Positions 1-8,998 of a stretch of 64,000 bases of DNA are shown one piece after another. The notes beneath the pieces were generated by a model. That model was not told the DNA's origin and ran no database searches. It saw only the letters and a program-made list of their open reading frames with translations. The translations under genes and the position numbers were made by a program. Positions within the stretch are counted from its first letter, which is position 1, and the number at the start of each line of letters is the position of its first letter. This DNA comes from Flavobacterium lindanitolerans (GTDB lineage: Bacteria; Bacteroidota; Bacteroidia; Flavobacteriales; Flavobacteriaceae), in contig NZ_PJND01000007.1 of assembly GCF_002846575.1 (NCBI RefSeq), positions 248,001-312,000 of the forward strand, read 5' to 3'.

Positions 1-7
1 AAATAAT

Positions 8-15
8 TACCTTTG
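8..15 (+). promoter_or_regulatory. Promoter -7 box for the LuxE-like gene
   Basis: TACCTTTG is an exact match to the Bacteroidota -7 consensus TAnnTTTG. It lies 16 nt before the TTG start at 32. The -33 element would be at or beyond the window edge. Confidence 0.6.
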
Positions 16-31
16 CCAAAAACAATTCCCT

Positions 32-1012
32 TTGATTGCAGCATCAGACATATTCAGTATTTCCAACAATAAGCAGTTTGAAAAAATAGCCCTGAAAGTA
101 TTCCGGTTCCAATACGACAACAATAGCGTATATCGTGAATTCTGCCAGTTTTTGAATGTCGAAAAACAACAGGTGAAAACACTGCAGCAGATTCCGTTTC
201 TGCCAATACAGTTTTTCAAGAGTCATGAGGTTTTGTCTTCAACCGAAAAAATTCAGGAAACGTTTACGAGTTCCGGAACGACAGGAATGTCAACCAGCAG
301 GCACTTTATTACCGATATTACTTTATACGAAGAAAGCTATCAAAAAGGATTCGCGCAATTTTACGGAAATATTGAAAATTATGCCGTGCTCGCCCTTCTG
401 CCTTCTTATCTGGAAAGGGAAGGTTCTTCGCTTATCTATATGGTTGACGACCTGATTAAGCTGTCAAACCATCCGGAAAGCGGTTTCTACCTCAACAATT
501 ATGACGACCTGATTCAAAAATTACTTCAGCTTGATAAAGCTGGCGAAAATATAATTTTAATTGGCGTAACCTATGCACTGCTTGACCTTATTGAAAAGCA
601 ACAATTCCATCTGAAAAACACTATCATCATGGAAACCGGAGGCATGAAAGGAAAACGCAAGGAAATGATTCGGGAGGAACTTCATGAATTGCTCTGCAAA
701 GGATTTGGCGTTAACGCTATTCATTCAGAATACGGAATGACAGAACTGCTGTCACAGGCCTATTCTCTTGGCAACGGAATCTTTGAATGCCCAAACTGGA
801 TGCAGGTACTTATCCGCGATACTGAAGACGCGCTGTCCTATGTTGAAAATGGAAAAACCGGCGGTATAAATGTTATTGACCTCGCCAATATCAATTCGTG
901 CTCTTTTATTGCCACACAGGATTTGGGAAAAAAACAACCCAACAATTCATTTGAAGTATTGGGCCGTTTTGATAATTCTGATATTCGCGGATGCAATCTG
1001 ATGGTGCTGTAA
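32..1012 (+). CDS. LuxE-like acyl-protein synthetase / adenylate-forming acyltransferase
   Basis: The protein has 326 residues and resembles the LuxE acyl-protein synthetase branch of the ANL adenylating enzymes, which activate a carboxylic acid with ATP and pass it to an acceptor. The Ser/Thr/Gly-rich A3-type loop TSSGTTG lies near residue 80, and an A5-type EYGMTE motif lies near residue 235. The C-terminal small domain of full ANL enzymes is short, as in LuxE. The reading frame is open to the left window edge, but an exact promoter box at 8-15 makes the TTG at 32 the likely start. No fatty-acid reductase (LuxC) is visible beside it, so the acyl substrate and acceptor are unknown. The family is fairly sure; the biological role is not. 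Confidence 0.7.
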   Translation: MIAASDIFSISNNKQFEKIALKVFRFQYDNNSVYREFCQFLNVEKQQVKTLQQIPFLPIQFFKSHEVLSSTEKIQETFTSSGTTGMSTSRHFITDITLYEESYQKGFAQFYGNIENYAVLALLPSYLEREGSSLIYMVDDLIKLSNHPESGFYLNNYDDLIQKLLQLDKAGENIILIGVTYALLDLIEKQQFHLKNTIIMETGGMKGKRKEMIREELHELLCKGFGVNAIHSEYGMTELLSQAYSLGNGIFECPNWMQVLIRDTEDALSYVENGKTGGINVIDLANINSCSFIATQDLGKKQPNNSFEVLGRFDNSDIRGCNLMVL

Positions 1013-1016
1013 CGGT

Positions 1017-2447
1017 CTAATAATAACCAATAACTTTCATCCACAGACCACCAACAACCATATAAATCACGAGCATAATTACACCCGTAATCAGACCTTT
1101 TGTCCACCAGTTTTTGATATCCACAAATCCGCTTCCAAAGAAAACCGGAGCCGGACCATGTCCGTAATGGGTTAGCGTACCATAAAATGAACCACAGAAT
1201 CCTAACATAAATGCCAATAGCAGTCCCGGAATTCCTATAGAAACCCCAACGCCCAGTAATGCGGCATACATCGCCGCCACATGCGCCGTAGCACTTGCAA
1301 AAAGGTAATGGCTCAGGAAATAAACAATCATAATAACAGGAAAAGCAATCTGCCAGCTTAAATCTCCAATCTTGGTTTTTATCAATTCACTAAACCAGCC
1401 TATAAAACCCAGTTCGTTGAGAGAACTGGCCATCATGACCAAAACGGCAAACCAAACGATAGTATCCCAAGCGCCTTTTTCTGCTTTAACATCTTCCCAC
1501 GTAAGTACAGAAGTCAATAGTAATAGCACAAGCCCAAGAAAAGCTGTAGTTGTAGCATCAATACCGAATAAATCTCCTGTAATCCATAAAAACAACAATA
1601 CGGCGAAAGCCAAAAGCATGAGCCATTCATTTTTTGTAACCGGTCCCATCTCCGCCAGTTTTTGTTTGGCAAGTGCCGGTGCATCACCTGTCTTTTTTAG
1701 TTCCGGGGGATATACTTTATATAAAACCATAGGAATCACAAAAAAGGCAACAAGACCCGGTACAATTCCGGCAATTGCCCATGACATCCAAGTAATATGA
1801 ATACCCAAATCAGCTGCAAACTTTTGGCACATGGGATTGCTTGCTGTTCCGGTCAGGAACATAGATGAAGCTATCAGGTTCATGTTATAACTGTTCAGCG
1901 TAAGAAAGGAGCCCAGTTTCCTATGTGTTTCCGGCTTGTCCGGAACCGAATCAAAACTTATGGACATGGATTTCATAATCGGATAAATAATTCCGCCTCC
2001 ACGTGCCGTATTACTTGGAATTGCAGGCGCCAAAGCCAAATCCGCCAAACCCAATCCGTAGGCAAGTCCCAATGAACTTTTTCCAAAAATCCTTACGAAA
2101 AGGTAGGCAATTCTATTGCCGAGACCTGTTTTGATAAATCCTCTGGCAATAAAGAAAGAAATTCCGATTAACCAGATTACCTTATCTCCAAAACTCCGAA
2201 GTGCCAGAGAAATTGATTTAGAAGGATTACCGGGAGCCAGAACGCCACTCAGTGCCACCGCAGCTATAGCCATCATACACATGGTTCCCATACTTGCTGC
2301 TTTGAGAATTATCCCCAAAATTGTTGCAAGAAAAATGGCCAACAAATGCCATGCTTCCGGTTTTACTCCTTCCGGAACAGGAGAAAGCCAAATTGCCGCA
2401 CCAAACAGCACAGTAATGGCCAAACGGGAGAGTTTTATTTCTTTCAT
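1017..2447 (-). CDS. DASS-family sodium/dicarboxylate or sulfate symporter
   Basis: This 476-residue polytopic inner-membrane protein belongs to the divalent anion:Na+ symporter (DASS) family. About 12 hydrophobic segments are visible. The two pseudo-symmetric substrate loops are present: SNTARGG near residue 145 and SATAHVA near residue 385. The family carries citrate, succinate, malate, 2-oxoglutarate or sulfate; the exact anion cannot be read here. It sits 16 nt downstream of an OprO/P-type porin on the same strand, which suggests a paired outer- and inner-membrane uptake route. It converges tail to tail with the LuxE-like gene, with 4 nt between stops. Confidence 0.87.
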   Translation of the reverse strand: MKEIKLSRLAITVLFGAAIWLSPVPEGVKPEAWHLLAIFLATILGIILKAASMGTMCMMAIAAVALSGVLAPGNPSKSISLALRSFGDKVIWLIGISFFIARGFIKTGLGNRIAYLFVRIFGKSSLGLAYGLGLADLALAPAIPSNTARGGGIIYPIMKSMSISFDSVPDKPETHRKLGSFLTLNSYNMNLIASSMFLTGTASNPMCQKFAADLGIHITWMSWAIAGIVPGLVAFFVIPMVLYKVYPPELKKTGDAPALAKQKLAEMGPVTKNEWLMLLAFAVLLFLWITGDLFGIDATTTAFLGLVLLLLTSVLTWEDVKAEKGAWDTIVWFAVLVMMASSLNELGFIGWFSELIKTKIGDLSWQIAFPVIMIVYFLSHYLFASATAHVAAMYAALLGVGVSIGIPGLLLAFMLGFCGSFYGTLTHYGHGPAPVFFGSGFVDIKNWWTKGLITGVIMLVIYMVVGGLWMKVIGYY

Positions 2448-2463
2448 AATCTATAGGTTTTAG

Positions 2464-3630
2464 CTAAAAACGACTTTGAACCTGAAGAATAAACAACTTG
2501 TTGTCATACTTAGGAGTATCAGGAACATTCCTTTTATAATCATCTATCTGCATGGCCAGTTGAATTCGGGCATTGTAGGATTTTAAAAATTCCAGGCTTA
2601 GCATAGGCAACCATGTTTGTCTTAGGTTGGAATTGACCCGATAGCTGGAATCAAGATACTCATACCGACACGAAAATTCTATAGAACTCAATCTCCTGTA
2701 TTGGATATCATATCTCAAATTGGGAAGAAAATAAAAGCCTCTGGTTTGGTACCTATTCAGATTATACGTTCTTTCTTCCGGTTGCAGGTTAAAAAACAAA
2801 TTATGGTTTGTACCTTGTTTGGCTTCCAACTGTAATTCCAGCAAAAATTTCTCGGAAAGGCTGAAATTGGAAGTAATATCAAAACCAGCAGCATAGACAT
2901 CTTTATGAAAAACCTGTCCCAATCCACCGTTTAGCCCCAAATTAACATTGTTCTTTTCTGACAATCGAAAAAGAACCCTACCTGCATATTGTTTGCCATT
3001 GTCTTTATCGTTGTTTTGGTTTCTGCCATTTCCGTTAAATACGGTAAGACCATATTGGACAGGCATCCTTCCAATGGAATCTCTTACTGAGACAGACGCT
3101 CCAATCTGGAAACTCTCCCAGCCATTGTTCCCAAATTCATAATATTGGTTTGAAAAATCTATGGATTTGACAATATCAATCGGATAGGTATTTTCCAATC
3201 CAAAAAAGGGCCTGAACTGTCCTGCTGTTAAACTTATCTTATCAGTCAGTTTATAGGAAATATAGGCATTTTCCAATACCTTATTCTTTGGGTCCGATTT
3301 AAAATCGGCTAAATTGACTGACATCGTTACATCAGTACGGTCGCTGATAATTGCCTTTACCTGAAGGCGCCCCCGTTTGACGAGAAACGTATTGCTGACT
3401 TCTTCACCATCGGAGTGATGCAGCCCATTAATATCTACATCTGTATTCAGGCTGGCAACATACTGTCCCTGAAAAAGTCCTTTTACTGAAAATTTAGGAT
3501 AGGTTGTGGCTTCTTTTTTTTCGTTTTCGTCTGCCTGAGAAGTTTGCGAGAAAACACCGTCCGATGATAGCAGACAAATAAGAAAACTGATTTTCAAAAT
3601 GCTGTTTTGAAAATGTCTAAATATATCCAT
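2464..3630 (-). CDS. OprO/OprP-family outer-membrane porin
   Basis: I place the start at the ATG at 3630, giving 388 residues. A longer reading to 3684 adds 18 residues in front of the signal peptide. The N-terminus has a hydrophobic signal ending in a VFSQ cleavage region. The body is a series of alternating beta-strand segments with the GQFRPFFGLE-like strand typical of Porin_O_P proteins, ending in a C-terminal Phe (SRF), as outer-membrane barrels usually do. The classic members transport phosphate or polyphosphate. Here the gene precedes a DASS anion symporter by 16 nt, so anion or dicarboxylate uptake is the likely job. The tyrS terminator upstream separates it from tyrS. Confidence 0.8.
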   Translation of the reverse strand: MDIFRHFQNSILKISFLICLLSSDGVFSQTSQADENEKKEATTYPKFSVKGLFQGQYVASLNTDVDINGLHHSDGEEVSNTFLVKRGRLQVKAIISDRTDVTMSVNLADFKSDPKNKVLENAYISYKLTDKISLTAGQFRPFFGLENTYPIDIVKSIDFSNQYYEFGNNGWESFQIGASVSVRDSIGRMPVQYGLTVFNGNGRNQNNDKDNGKQYAGRVLFRLSEKNNVNLGLNGGLGQVFHKDVYAAGFDITSNFSLSEKFLLELQLEAKQGTNHNLFFNLQPEERTYNLNRYQTRGFYFLPNLRYDIQYRRLSSIEFSCRYEYLDSSYRVNSNLRQTWLPMLSLEFLKSYNARIQLAMQIDDYKRNVPDTPKYDNKLFILQVQSRF

Positions 3631-3772
3631 AGTCTTTTGAATTAGCTGAAACAAGATAATTTTGGGGACCTCTTTGAAATCCAACTATTGACTATTGCAT
3701 TACAAGCATTGTTGTAATCCTTTTCTCAAATTTAAGAAATATTTTGATATATTTAACATTTATCAATAAAAA

Positions 3773-3796
3773 AAAGGAGACCGTTAAGTCTCCTTT
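3773..3796 (-). terminator. Rho-independent terminator of tyrS
   Basis: A perfect 9-bp stem (3773-3781 with 3788-3796, AAAGGAGAC/GTCTCCTTT) has a 6-nt loop. Read on the minus strand it is followed by an almost uninterrupted T tract. It lies 20 nt past the tyrS stop. Confidence 0.88.
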
Positions 3797-3816
3797 AATT
3801 GATTTATACGAAAAGC

Positions 3817-5112
3817 TTAAACAGCCCTTACCACAAAATAATTTTTCTTTCCTCGTTGTAAAAGAATAAATTGACCGTTAATCAGGTCTTTTGACGAAAC
3901 CTGAGATTCTTCGGTTACTTTTTCTCTATTTACAGAAATCGAGTTTTCAGACAAGGCTCTTCTTGCTTCACCATTCGACTTTAGAAATCCTGTCTTTTCA
4001 TTCAGCAACGAAACAATATCAATTCCGTTTTCAATGTCTCCTTTTGCAACTTCTGCCTGTGGAACACCATCAAAAATTTCTAAGAAAGTAGCTCCATCCA
4101 ATTGCTTTAAATCTTCTGAAGTTGCATTTCCAAATAAAATGTTTGATGCCTGAATTGCCTTTTCCAATTCTTCTCTGCTATGCACAAAAACCGTAATTTC
4201 TTCAGCTAATTTTTTCTGAAGGATACGCAAATGAGGTGCTTGTCTGTGTTCTTCAATCAGAGCCTCAATAGTATCTTTATCGAGGAATGTAAAAATCTTA
4301 ATGTATTTTTCAGCATCTACATCAGTCGTATTCACCCAGAACTGGTAAAATTTGTATACCGAAGTCTTGTCGGCATCCAGCCAAATGTTACCGCCTTCGG
4401 ATTTACCAAACTTCGAACCGTCGGCTTTTGTAATCAACGGAGTAGTCAAGGCATAGGCTTTCGCATTTTCACCGCCCATTCTTCGCACTAATTCTGTTCC
4501 GGTAGTAATATTACCCCATTGGTCAGAACCGCCCATTTGCAGAAGGCAGTTGTAATTTTTATATAAATGATAGAAATCGTATCCCTGGATTAATTGATAG
4601 GTAAATTCTGTAAACGACATACCTTCTCCTTCTCCGCTGAATCTCTTTTTTACAGAATCTTTCGCCATCATGTAGTTTACGGTGATACGTTTTCCTACTT
4701 CACGGGCAAAATCAATAAATGAAAACTCTTTCATCCAGTCATAGTTATTAACCATGAAAGGAGCATTTTTGCCTTCAGTACCAAAATCCAGAAAACGTGA
4801 CAATACGCTTTTGATTCCTGCTACGTTTTTGGCCAATGTTTCTTCATTTAACAGGTTTCTTTCATCAGATTTTCCAGACGGATCTCCAATCATTCCTGTA
4901 GCACCGCCTACCAAAGCAATTGGCTGGTGCCCGAAATTCTTTAGATGAACAAGGAGAATGATCTGAACCATGCTTCCAATATGCAACGAGTCTGCTGTAG
5001 GATCAAATCCGATATAGGCAGTCGTCGCTTCTTTAAGCAATTGTTCTTCTGTTCCGGGCATGCTATCATGATACAGCCCTCTCCATTTTAATTCTTCAAC
5101 TAAATTTTTCAT
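3817..5112 (-). CDS. tyrS: Tyrosyl-tRNA synthetase
   Basis: This 431-residue class I synthetase charges tRNA-Tyr. The HIGH motif appears as HIGS near residue 41 and the KMSKS loop as KFGKS near residue 230, both the usual bacterial TyrRS forms. A C-terminal S4-like RNA-binding segment covers roughly residues 365-431. Its length matches the family. An exact TAnnTTTG box at 5130-5137 gives a leader of about a dozen bases, and a strong terminator follows, so it is a single-gene unit. Confidence 0.97.
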   Translation of the reverse strand: MKNLVEELKWRGLYHDSMPGTEEQLLKEATTAYIGFDPTADSLHIGSMVQIILLVHLKNFGHQPIALVGGATGMIGDPSGKSDERNLLNEETLAKNVAGIKSVLSRFLDFGTEGKNAPFMVNNYDWMKEFSFIDFAREVGKRITVNYMMAKDSVKKRFSGEGEGMSFTEFTYQLIQGYDFYHLYKNYNCLLQMGGSDQWGNITTGTELVRRMGGENAKAYALTTPLITKADGSKFGKSEGGNIWLDADKTSVYKFYQFWVNTTDVDAEKYIKIFTFLDKDTIEALIEEHRQAPHLRILQKKLAEEITVFVHSREELEKAIQASNILFGNATSEDLKQLDGATFLEIFDGVPQAEVAKGDIENGIDIVSLLNEKTGFLKSNGEARRALSENSISVNREKVTEESQVSSKDLINGQFILLQRGKKNYFVVRAV

Positions 5113-5129
5113 TTTTCTATTAATTTGCG

Positions 5130-5137
5130 CAAAGATA
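5130..5137 (-). promoter_or_regulatory. Promoter -7 box for tyrS
   Basis: On the minus strand this reads TATCTTTG, an exact TAnnTTTG match ending 17 nt before the tyrS ATG. Confidence 0.65.
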
Positions 5138-5249
5138 AGGGTATTGGAGTAATTAGAAAATCCGAATGCCTCTCATTTCTAATTTATTTGCATACAATCC
5201 AAAAGAAATTGTAGCTTTATCATTCTGGCTCAAAATCCAACAATCTCCT

Positions 5250-5257
5250 TATATTTG
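5250..5257 (+). promoter_or_regulatory. Promoter -7 box, near-leaderless SDR gene
   Basis: TATATTTG matches TAnnTTTG exactly, and its last base is only 5 nt before the ATG at 5263. Transcription would start at or within a base or two of the start codon. Confidence 0.65.
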
Positions 5258-5262
5258 CAACT

Positions 5263-6255
5263 ATGGTTTTAGTAACAGGCGCTACCGGATTAGTAGGTTC
5301 ACATCTTTTACTCCTTCTTCTTGAGAATGGAGAAGAGGTTCGGGCACTCTATAGAAACGAGAAAAACATACAGCAGACAAAGGCTCTTTTCGAATGGAAA
5401 GGCCGGTTGGATATTTTTGAAAAAATCAATTGGATACAGGGCTGTCTCACAGATATTCCTTCTCTTGAAAAAGCATTTGAAAATATTGATTATGTGTACC
5501 ATTGTGCCGCTTTTATTTCTTTTGACCCGGGCGATGAAGAACAGATGCGTAAGACAAACATTGAAGGCACTGCCAATATCGTCAATATGTGTCTGTCTTA
5601 TAACGTCAAAAAACTTTGCCATGTAAGTTCTATTGCTGCTCTTGGTGATCTTCAGGAACATGAAACCATTATTACGGAAGAAACCGAATGGAATCCTGAA
5701 ATATCCCGAAGTGATTATGCCATATCCAAATTCGGAGCTGAAATGGAAGTGTGGCGCGGTCAGGAAGAAGGCCTTCCTGTGGTAATCGTAAATCCGGGTA
5801 TCATACTTGGTCCGGGATTTTGGAACAGCGGAAGCAGCGAAATATTCCAACGGGTTAAAAAAGGATTAAAATACTATACAGAAGGTGCTACCGGGTTTAT
5901 AACCGTAGAAGATGTGACGCGTTCTATGTATCAGCTTATGAAAAGCAACATCCAGAAAGAACGTTTTATTTTGGTTACGGAAAGCATTACCTATCATCGA
6001 CTCGCCGACCTTATTGCGACATCATTAGGCAAACCAAAACCATCCGTATATCTAAAGCCTTGGGTAACCGGATTGGCATGGAGGATTGACTGGCTGATTT
6101 CTACATTTTTCTTTAAAAAAAGACAGTTATCCAAAGCAACTGCAGCCTCATTGCACACCCAGTCCGAATTTGACAATTCTAAAATAAAAAATGCCCTCAA
6201 TTTTGAATTTGAGGACATTGCCAATTATATCTCTAAAGTTTCCGCTACTGTTTAA
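5263..6255 (+). CDS. NAD(P)-dependent epimerase/dehydratase, extended SDR
   Basis: The protein has 330 residues with an N-terminal Rossmann fold: GATGLVG, a GxxGxxG dinucleotide loop, at residues 6-12. The YxxxK catalytic pair appears as YAISK near residue 155, with upstream Ser residues in HVSSIAA near residue 122. The pattern fits the extended short-chain dehydrogenases (3-beta-HSD/epimerase type), which act on sugar nucleotides, steroids or lipid substrates. I cannot say which. The ATG at 5263 is preferred because a consensus -7 box ends 5 nt before it, implying an almost leaderless mRNA. The 3' end overlaps the convergent DUF4296 gene by 11 nt. Confidence 0.85.
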   Translation: MVLVTGATGLVGSHLLLLLLENGEEVRALYRNEKNIQQTKALFEWKGRLDIFEKINWIQGCLTDIPSLEKAFENIDYVYHCAAFISFDPGDEEQMRKTNIEGTANIVNMCLSYNVKKLCHVSSIAALGDLQEHETIITEETEWNPEISRSDYAISKFGAEMEVWRGQEEGLPVVIVNPGIILGPGFWNSGSSEIFQRVKKGLKYYTEGATGFITVEDVTRSMYQLMKSNIQKERFILVTESITYHRLADLIATSLGKPKPSVYLKPWVTGLAWRIDWLISTFFFKKRQLSKATAASLHTQSEFDNSKIKNALNFEFEDIANYISKVSATV

Positions 6256-6661
6256 CGTTGTCTTTTTTTTGTTTTACTTCAAATTTCCTTTCAAGAATTT
6301 TTGTCGTATCTGTTTCCTTTTTTAACTCGCTGTCTATACGCATTTTTTCTTTTCCTGCCAATTCACTGATCTCATTATACATTTTTTCGTACTCCTTGAC
6401 ATTTTCTATAGCATAGTACTGATCGCTTTTCGCAAACTGAAGGCTATCGACTTTATATTTTTTATAGACATAGGTTGCCGGATCAATTCCATTCGAATCC
6501 AAAGCAGCCTGATTGACTCCTTTCATAGCCTGAAGTATTGCAAGATCATAGATGATATTCTTCATCTTATCTTTTGGTATAAGATTGGCAGGTTTTTCAA
6601 CTGCTTTTTCCTGGCAGGCTACAACACTTAGCAAAACGAACAATAAAAAATATTTCTTCAT
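6245..6661 (-). CDS. DUF4296 family lipoprotein
   Basis: This is a 138-residue protein with a lipoprotein signal peptide; the lipobox cysteine is in VACQE at about residue 16. The rest is charged and helical, with a lysine-rich C-terminus. It matches the conserved Bacteroidota family DUF4296, of unknown function. The ATG lies 9 nt downstream of the dihydroorotase stop, so it is probably the last gene of the GT2-dihydroorotase-DUF4296 unit. Its stop lies inside the 3' end of the convergent SDR gene. Confidence 0.8.
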   Translation of the reverse strand: MKKYFLLFVLLSVVACQEKAVEKPANLIPKDKMKNIIYDLAILQAMKGVNQAALDSNGIDPATYVYKKYKVDSLQFAKSDQYYAIENVKEYEKMYNEISELAGKEKMRIDSELKKETDTTKILERKFEVKQKKDNVKQ

Positions 6662-6670
6662 ACTTTTCTA

Positions 6671-8011
6671 TTAACGGTCAAATTCCAATCGCATTCCCGG
6701 ATGCACGTCTTTTACTTTAAAATTATTATAGACCAGTTCACCATTTACAAATGTATGTGTTATTCTTGACTTAAAGGTATATCCTTCAAATGGCGACCAA
6801 CCACATTTGTATAAAATATTTTCTTTTTTAACGCTCCATGGCAATCCGGCGTTGACAATTGCCAAGTCTGCATAATAGCCTTCTTTAATAAAGCCCCTTT
6901 TATTAATCTTGAAAATTTTTGCAGGATTATGGGCCATTTTTTCCACGATTTTCTCTACCGAAATTTTTCCCTGATGGAAAGCCTCAAACATGGCTACAAC
7001 GGCATGCTGTACTAAAGGTCCTCCGGAAGGTGCAGAAGTGTAAGGATTCTTCTTTTCTTCCAACGTATGTGGCGCATGGTCTGTAGCAATAACGTCAATT
7101 CTGTCGTCAAGCAAAGCTTCCCAAAGCGCATCCTTGTCTGCCTGGGTTTTAACTGCAGGATTCCATTTTATAAGGCTGCCTTTCTTATCATAATCTTCGT
7201 TCGTAAACCATAGATGGTGTATGCAGGCCTCCGCAGTAATTTTCTTTTCCTCCAAAGGAATTTTATTGGTAAACAATTTCATTTCTTTCGCCGTGGAAAG
7301 ATGGAAAACATGCAATCTGGCACCTGTCTTCTTTGCCAATTCAATTGCTTTTGAAGAAGATAAATAGCAGGCTTCCTCACTTCGGATCAGATGATGGAAT
7401 TTCATTGGAATATCATCACCGTATTCTTCTTTATATTTTGCAAGATTGTTTTTGATTGTAGTTTCGTCTTCGCAATGTACGGCAATCAGTAACGGAGTGC
7501 TGGCAAAGATTTTTTCCAAAACTTCATCATTATCCACAAGCATATTTCCTGTGGAAGATCCTAAAAACAATTTGAGACCGGCAACCGTCTTGGGATTTAC
7601 TTTCAGGATTTCTTCCAAATTATCATTGGTTCCACCAAACATAAAGGAATAGTTGGCTATCGATTTTTCTGAAGCAATCTTAAATTTATCTTCAAGCAGT
7701 TCTATAGTTGTAGCCTGAGGATTTGTATTGGGCATTTCTATAAAAGATGTAATACCTCCGGCAACGGCAGCGCGCGATTCTGACGCGATATCTCCTTTAT
7801 GCGTAAGGCCCGGTTCCCTAAAATGCACCTGATCATCAATTGCTCCGGGAATTAAATAATTACCCTCTGCATTGATGATTTTTGTTGATGATGATTTTGC
7901 GCTGATGGTTTCCGCAATTTCAACAATAAATTCGTTTTCAATTAAAACGTCTCCTTCAAAAATAGTTCCTTCATTTACTATTTTGGCATTCTTAATCAAA
8001 ACACTTTTCAT
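6671..8011 (-). CDS. pyrC: Dihydroorotase
   Basis: This amidohydrolase (446 residues from the ATG at 8011; an upstream ATG at 8032 adds 7) interconverts carbamoyl-aspartate and dihydroorotate in pyrimidine synthesis. Visible active-site elements are VHFREPG near residue 57, GLKLFLG near 145, AVHCEDE near 177, HVFHLST near 235 and ATDHAPH near 303. In the first metal motif the usual D-x-H-x-H reads DDQVH, so Gln replaces the first His. The neighbouring residues are otherwise typical, so I keep the dihydroorotase call, but the metal site differs from the textbook one. The gene follows the GT2 gene by 44 nt and is probably co-transcribed with it. Confidence 0.87.
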   Translation of the reverse strand: MKSVLIKNAKIVNEGTIFEGDVLIENEFIVEIAETISAKSSSTKIINAEGNYLIPGAIDDQVHFREPGLTHKGDIASESRAAVAGGITSFIEMPNTNPQATTIELLEDKFKIASEKSIANYSFMFGGTNDNLEEILKVNPKTVAGLKLFLGSSTGNMLVDNDEVLEKIFASTPLLIAVHCEDETTIKNNLAKYKEEYGDDIPMKFHHLIRSEEACYLSSSKAIELAKKTGARLHVFHLSTAKEMKLFTNKIPLEEKKITAEACIHHLWFTNEDYDKKGSLIKWNPAVKTQADKDALWEALLDDRIDVIATDHAPHTLEEKKNPYTSAPSGGPLVQHAVVAMFEAFHQGKISVEKIVEKMAHNPAKIFKINKRGFIKEGYYADLAIVNAGLPWSVKKENILYKCGWSPFEGYTFKSRITHTFVNGELVYNNFKVKDVHPGMRLEFDR

Positions 8012-8055
8012 CTCTTCTTTATTTTTTTGCACATTAAAACTGTGAGGAAATCGCC

Positions 8056-8781
8056 TTACAGATTGTTGAACATTTTCTTTACTCTTAAAACAATAACCCC
8101 AAAAATGGCCTCCTTAATAATAGAATTACTCATTTTTGATTGTCCTTTTGTTCTGTCCGTGAAAATAATCGGCACTTCAACAATTTTGAATTTTTTGGCA
8201 TAAGCCCTATATTTCATTTCAATCTGAAAAGCATAACCTATGAATTTTATCTTGTTCAGGTTAATGCTTTTTAAAACATTCTTTTTGTAACATACAAATC
8301 CGGCAGTAGTGTCGCGAATTTCCATTCCGGTAATCATTCTGACGTAAACAGAAGCAAAATAGGAAAGTAAAACACGACTTAAAGGCCAGTTCACAACATT
8401 CACTCCTGTAACATATCGGGAACCAATGGCTACATCATAAATACCAAAACGGCAGGAATCATACAACTTTTCCAAATCGTGCGGATTGTGTGAAAAGTCG
8501 GCATCCATTTCAAAAATGTATTCGTATTCCCGCTCAAGAGCCCATTTAAAACCATGTACATAAGCAGTACCCAGGCCTGATTTTTTGCTTCGTTGTTCTA
8601 AAAAAAGTCGTCCGGGATATTCTTCCTGAAGCGCCATTACTTTTTGTGCGGTATGATCCGGGGAATTGTCATCAATAATCAAAACATGAAACGGCTTCTG
8701 CAAAGAAAATACAGTCCTGATGATACTTTCGATATTTTCAATTTCGTTATAAGTGGGAATTATAACAATGCCGTCGTTCAT
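8056..8781 (-). CDS. Polyprenol-phosphate mannosyltransferase-like GT2
   Basis: This 241-residue family 2 glycosyltransferase resembles dolichyl/polyprenol-phosphate mannose synthase (DPM1 type). It would transfer a sugar from a nucleotide donor to a lipid carrier at the cytoplasmic membrane. The N-terminal IIPTYNE motif and the DADFSH acidic motif near residue 93 bind donor and metal. No long C-terminal membrane domain is present, as in the short DPM1 class. Its promoter box is at 8800-8807, and dihydroorotase and the DUF4296 lipoprotein follow on the same strand. Confidence 0.87.
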   Translation of the reverse strand: MNDGIVIIPTYNEIENIESIIRTVFSLQKPFHVLIIDDNSPDHTAQKVMALQEEYPGRLFLEQRSKKSGLGTAYVHGFKWALEREYEYIFEMDADFSHNPHDLEKLYDSCRFGIYDVAIGSRYVTGVNVVNWPLSRVLLSYFASVYVRMITGMEIRDTTAGFVCYKKNVLKSINLNKIKFIGYAFQIEMKYRAYAKKFKIVEVPIIFTDRTKGQSKMSNSIIKEAIFGVIVLRVKKMFNNL

Positions 8782-8799
8782 ATTTGCATAATTTCATCA

Positions 8800-8807
8800 C
8801 AAAAGTA
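8800..8807 (-). promoter_or_regulatory. Promoter -7 box for the GT2-pyrC-DUF4296 unit
   Basis: On the minus strand this reads TACTTTTG, an exact TAnnTTTG match ending 18 nt before the GT2 start. Confidence 0.6.
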
Positions 8808-8998
8808 AACTTTTTATAGTAGTTGATTCATAATAAAATTATAATAATCTCCGCCTTTCTTAATTTTCATTGGGTTTATCTGATTTTCGGTCCTTGCTTT
8901 TTTTAACTAAAATTCATCTAATTTCCTGGCTATCATCAATAGGCTATCAGCGAAAAAAAATAAAAAGAGAAAGTAATAAAAATCATTAATTTTACGCC

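Noticed and set aside
3631..3684. 18-residue N-terminal extension of the porin
   Set aside because: It would put extra residues before the signal peptide; the ATG at 3630 gives a normal signal sequence.
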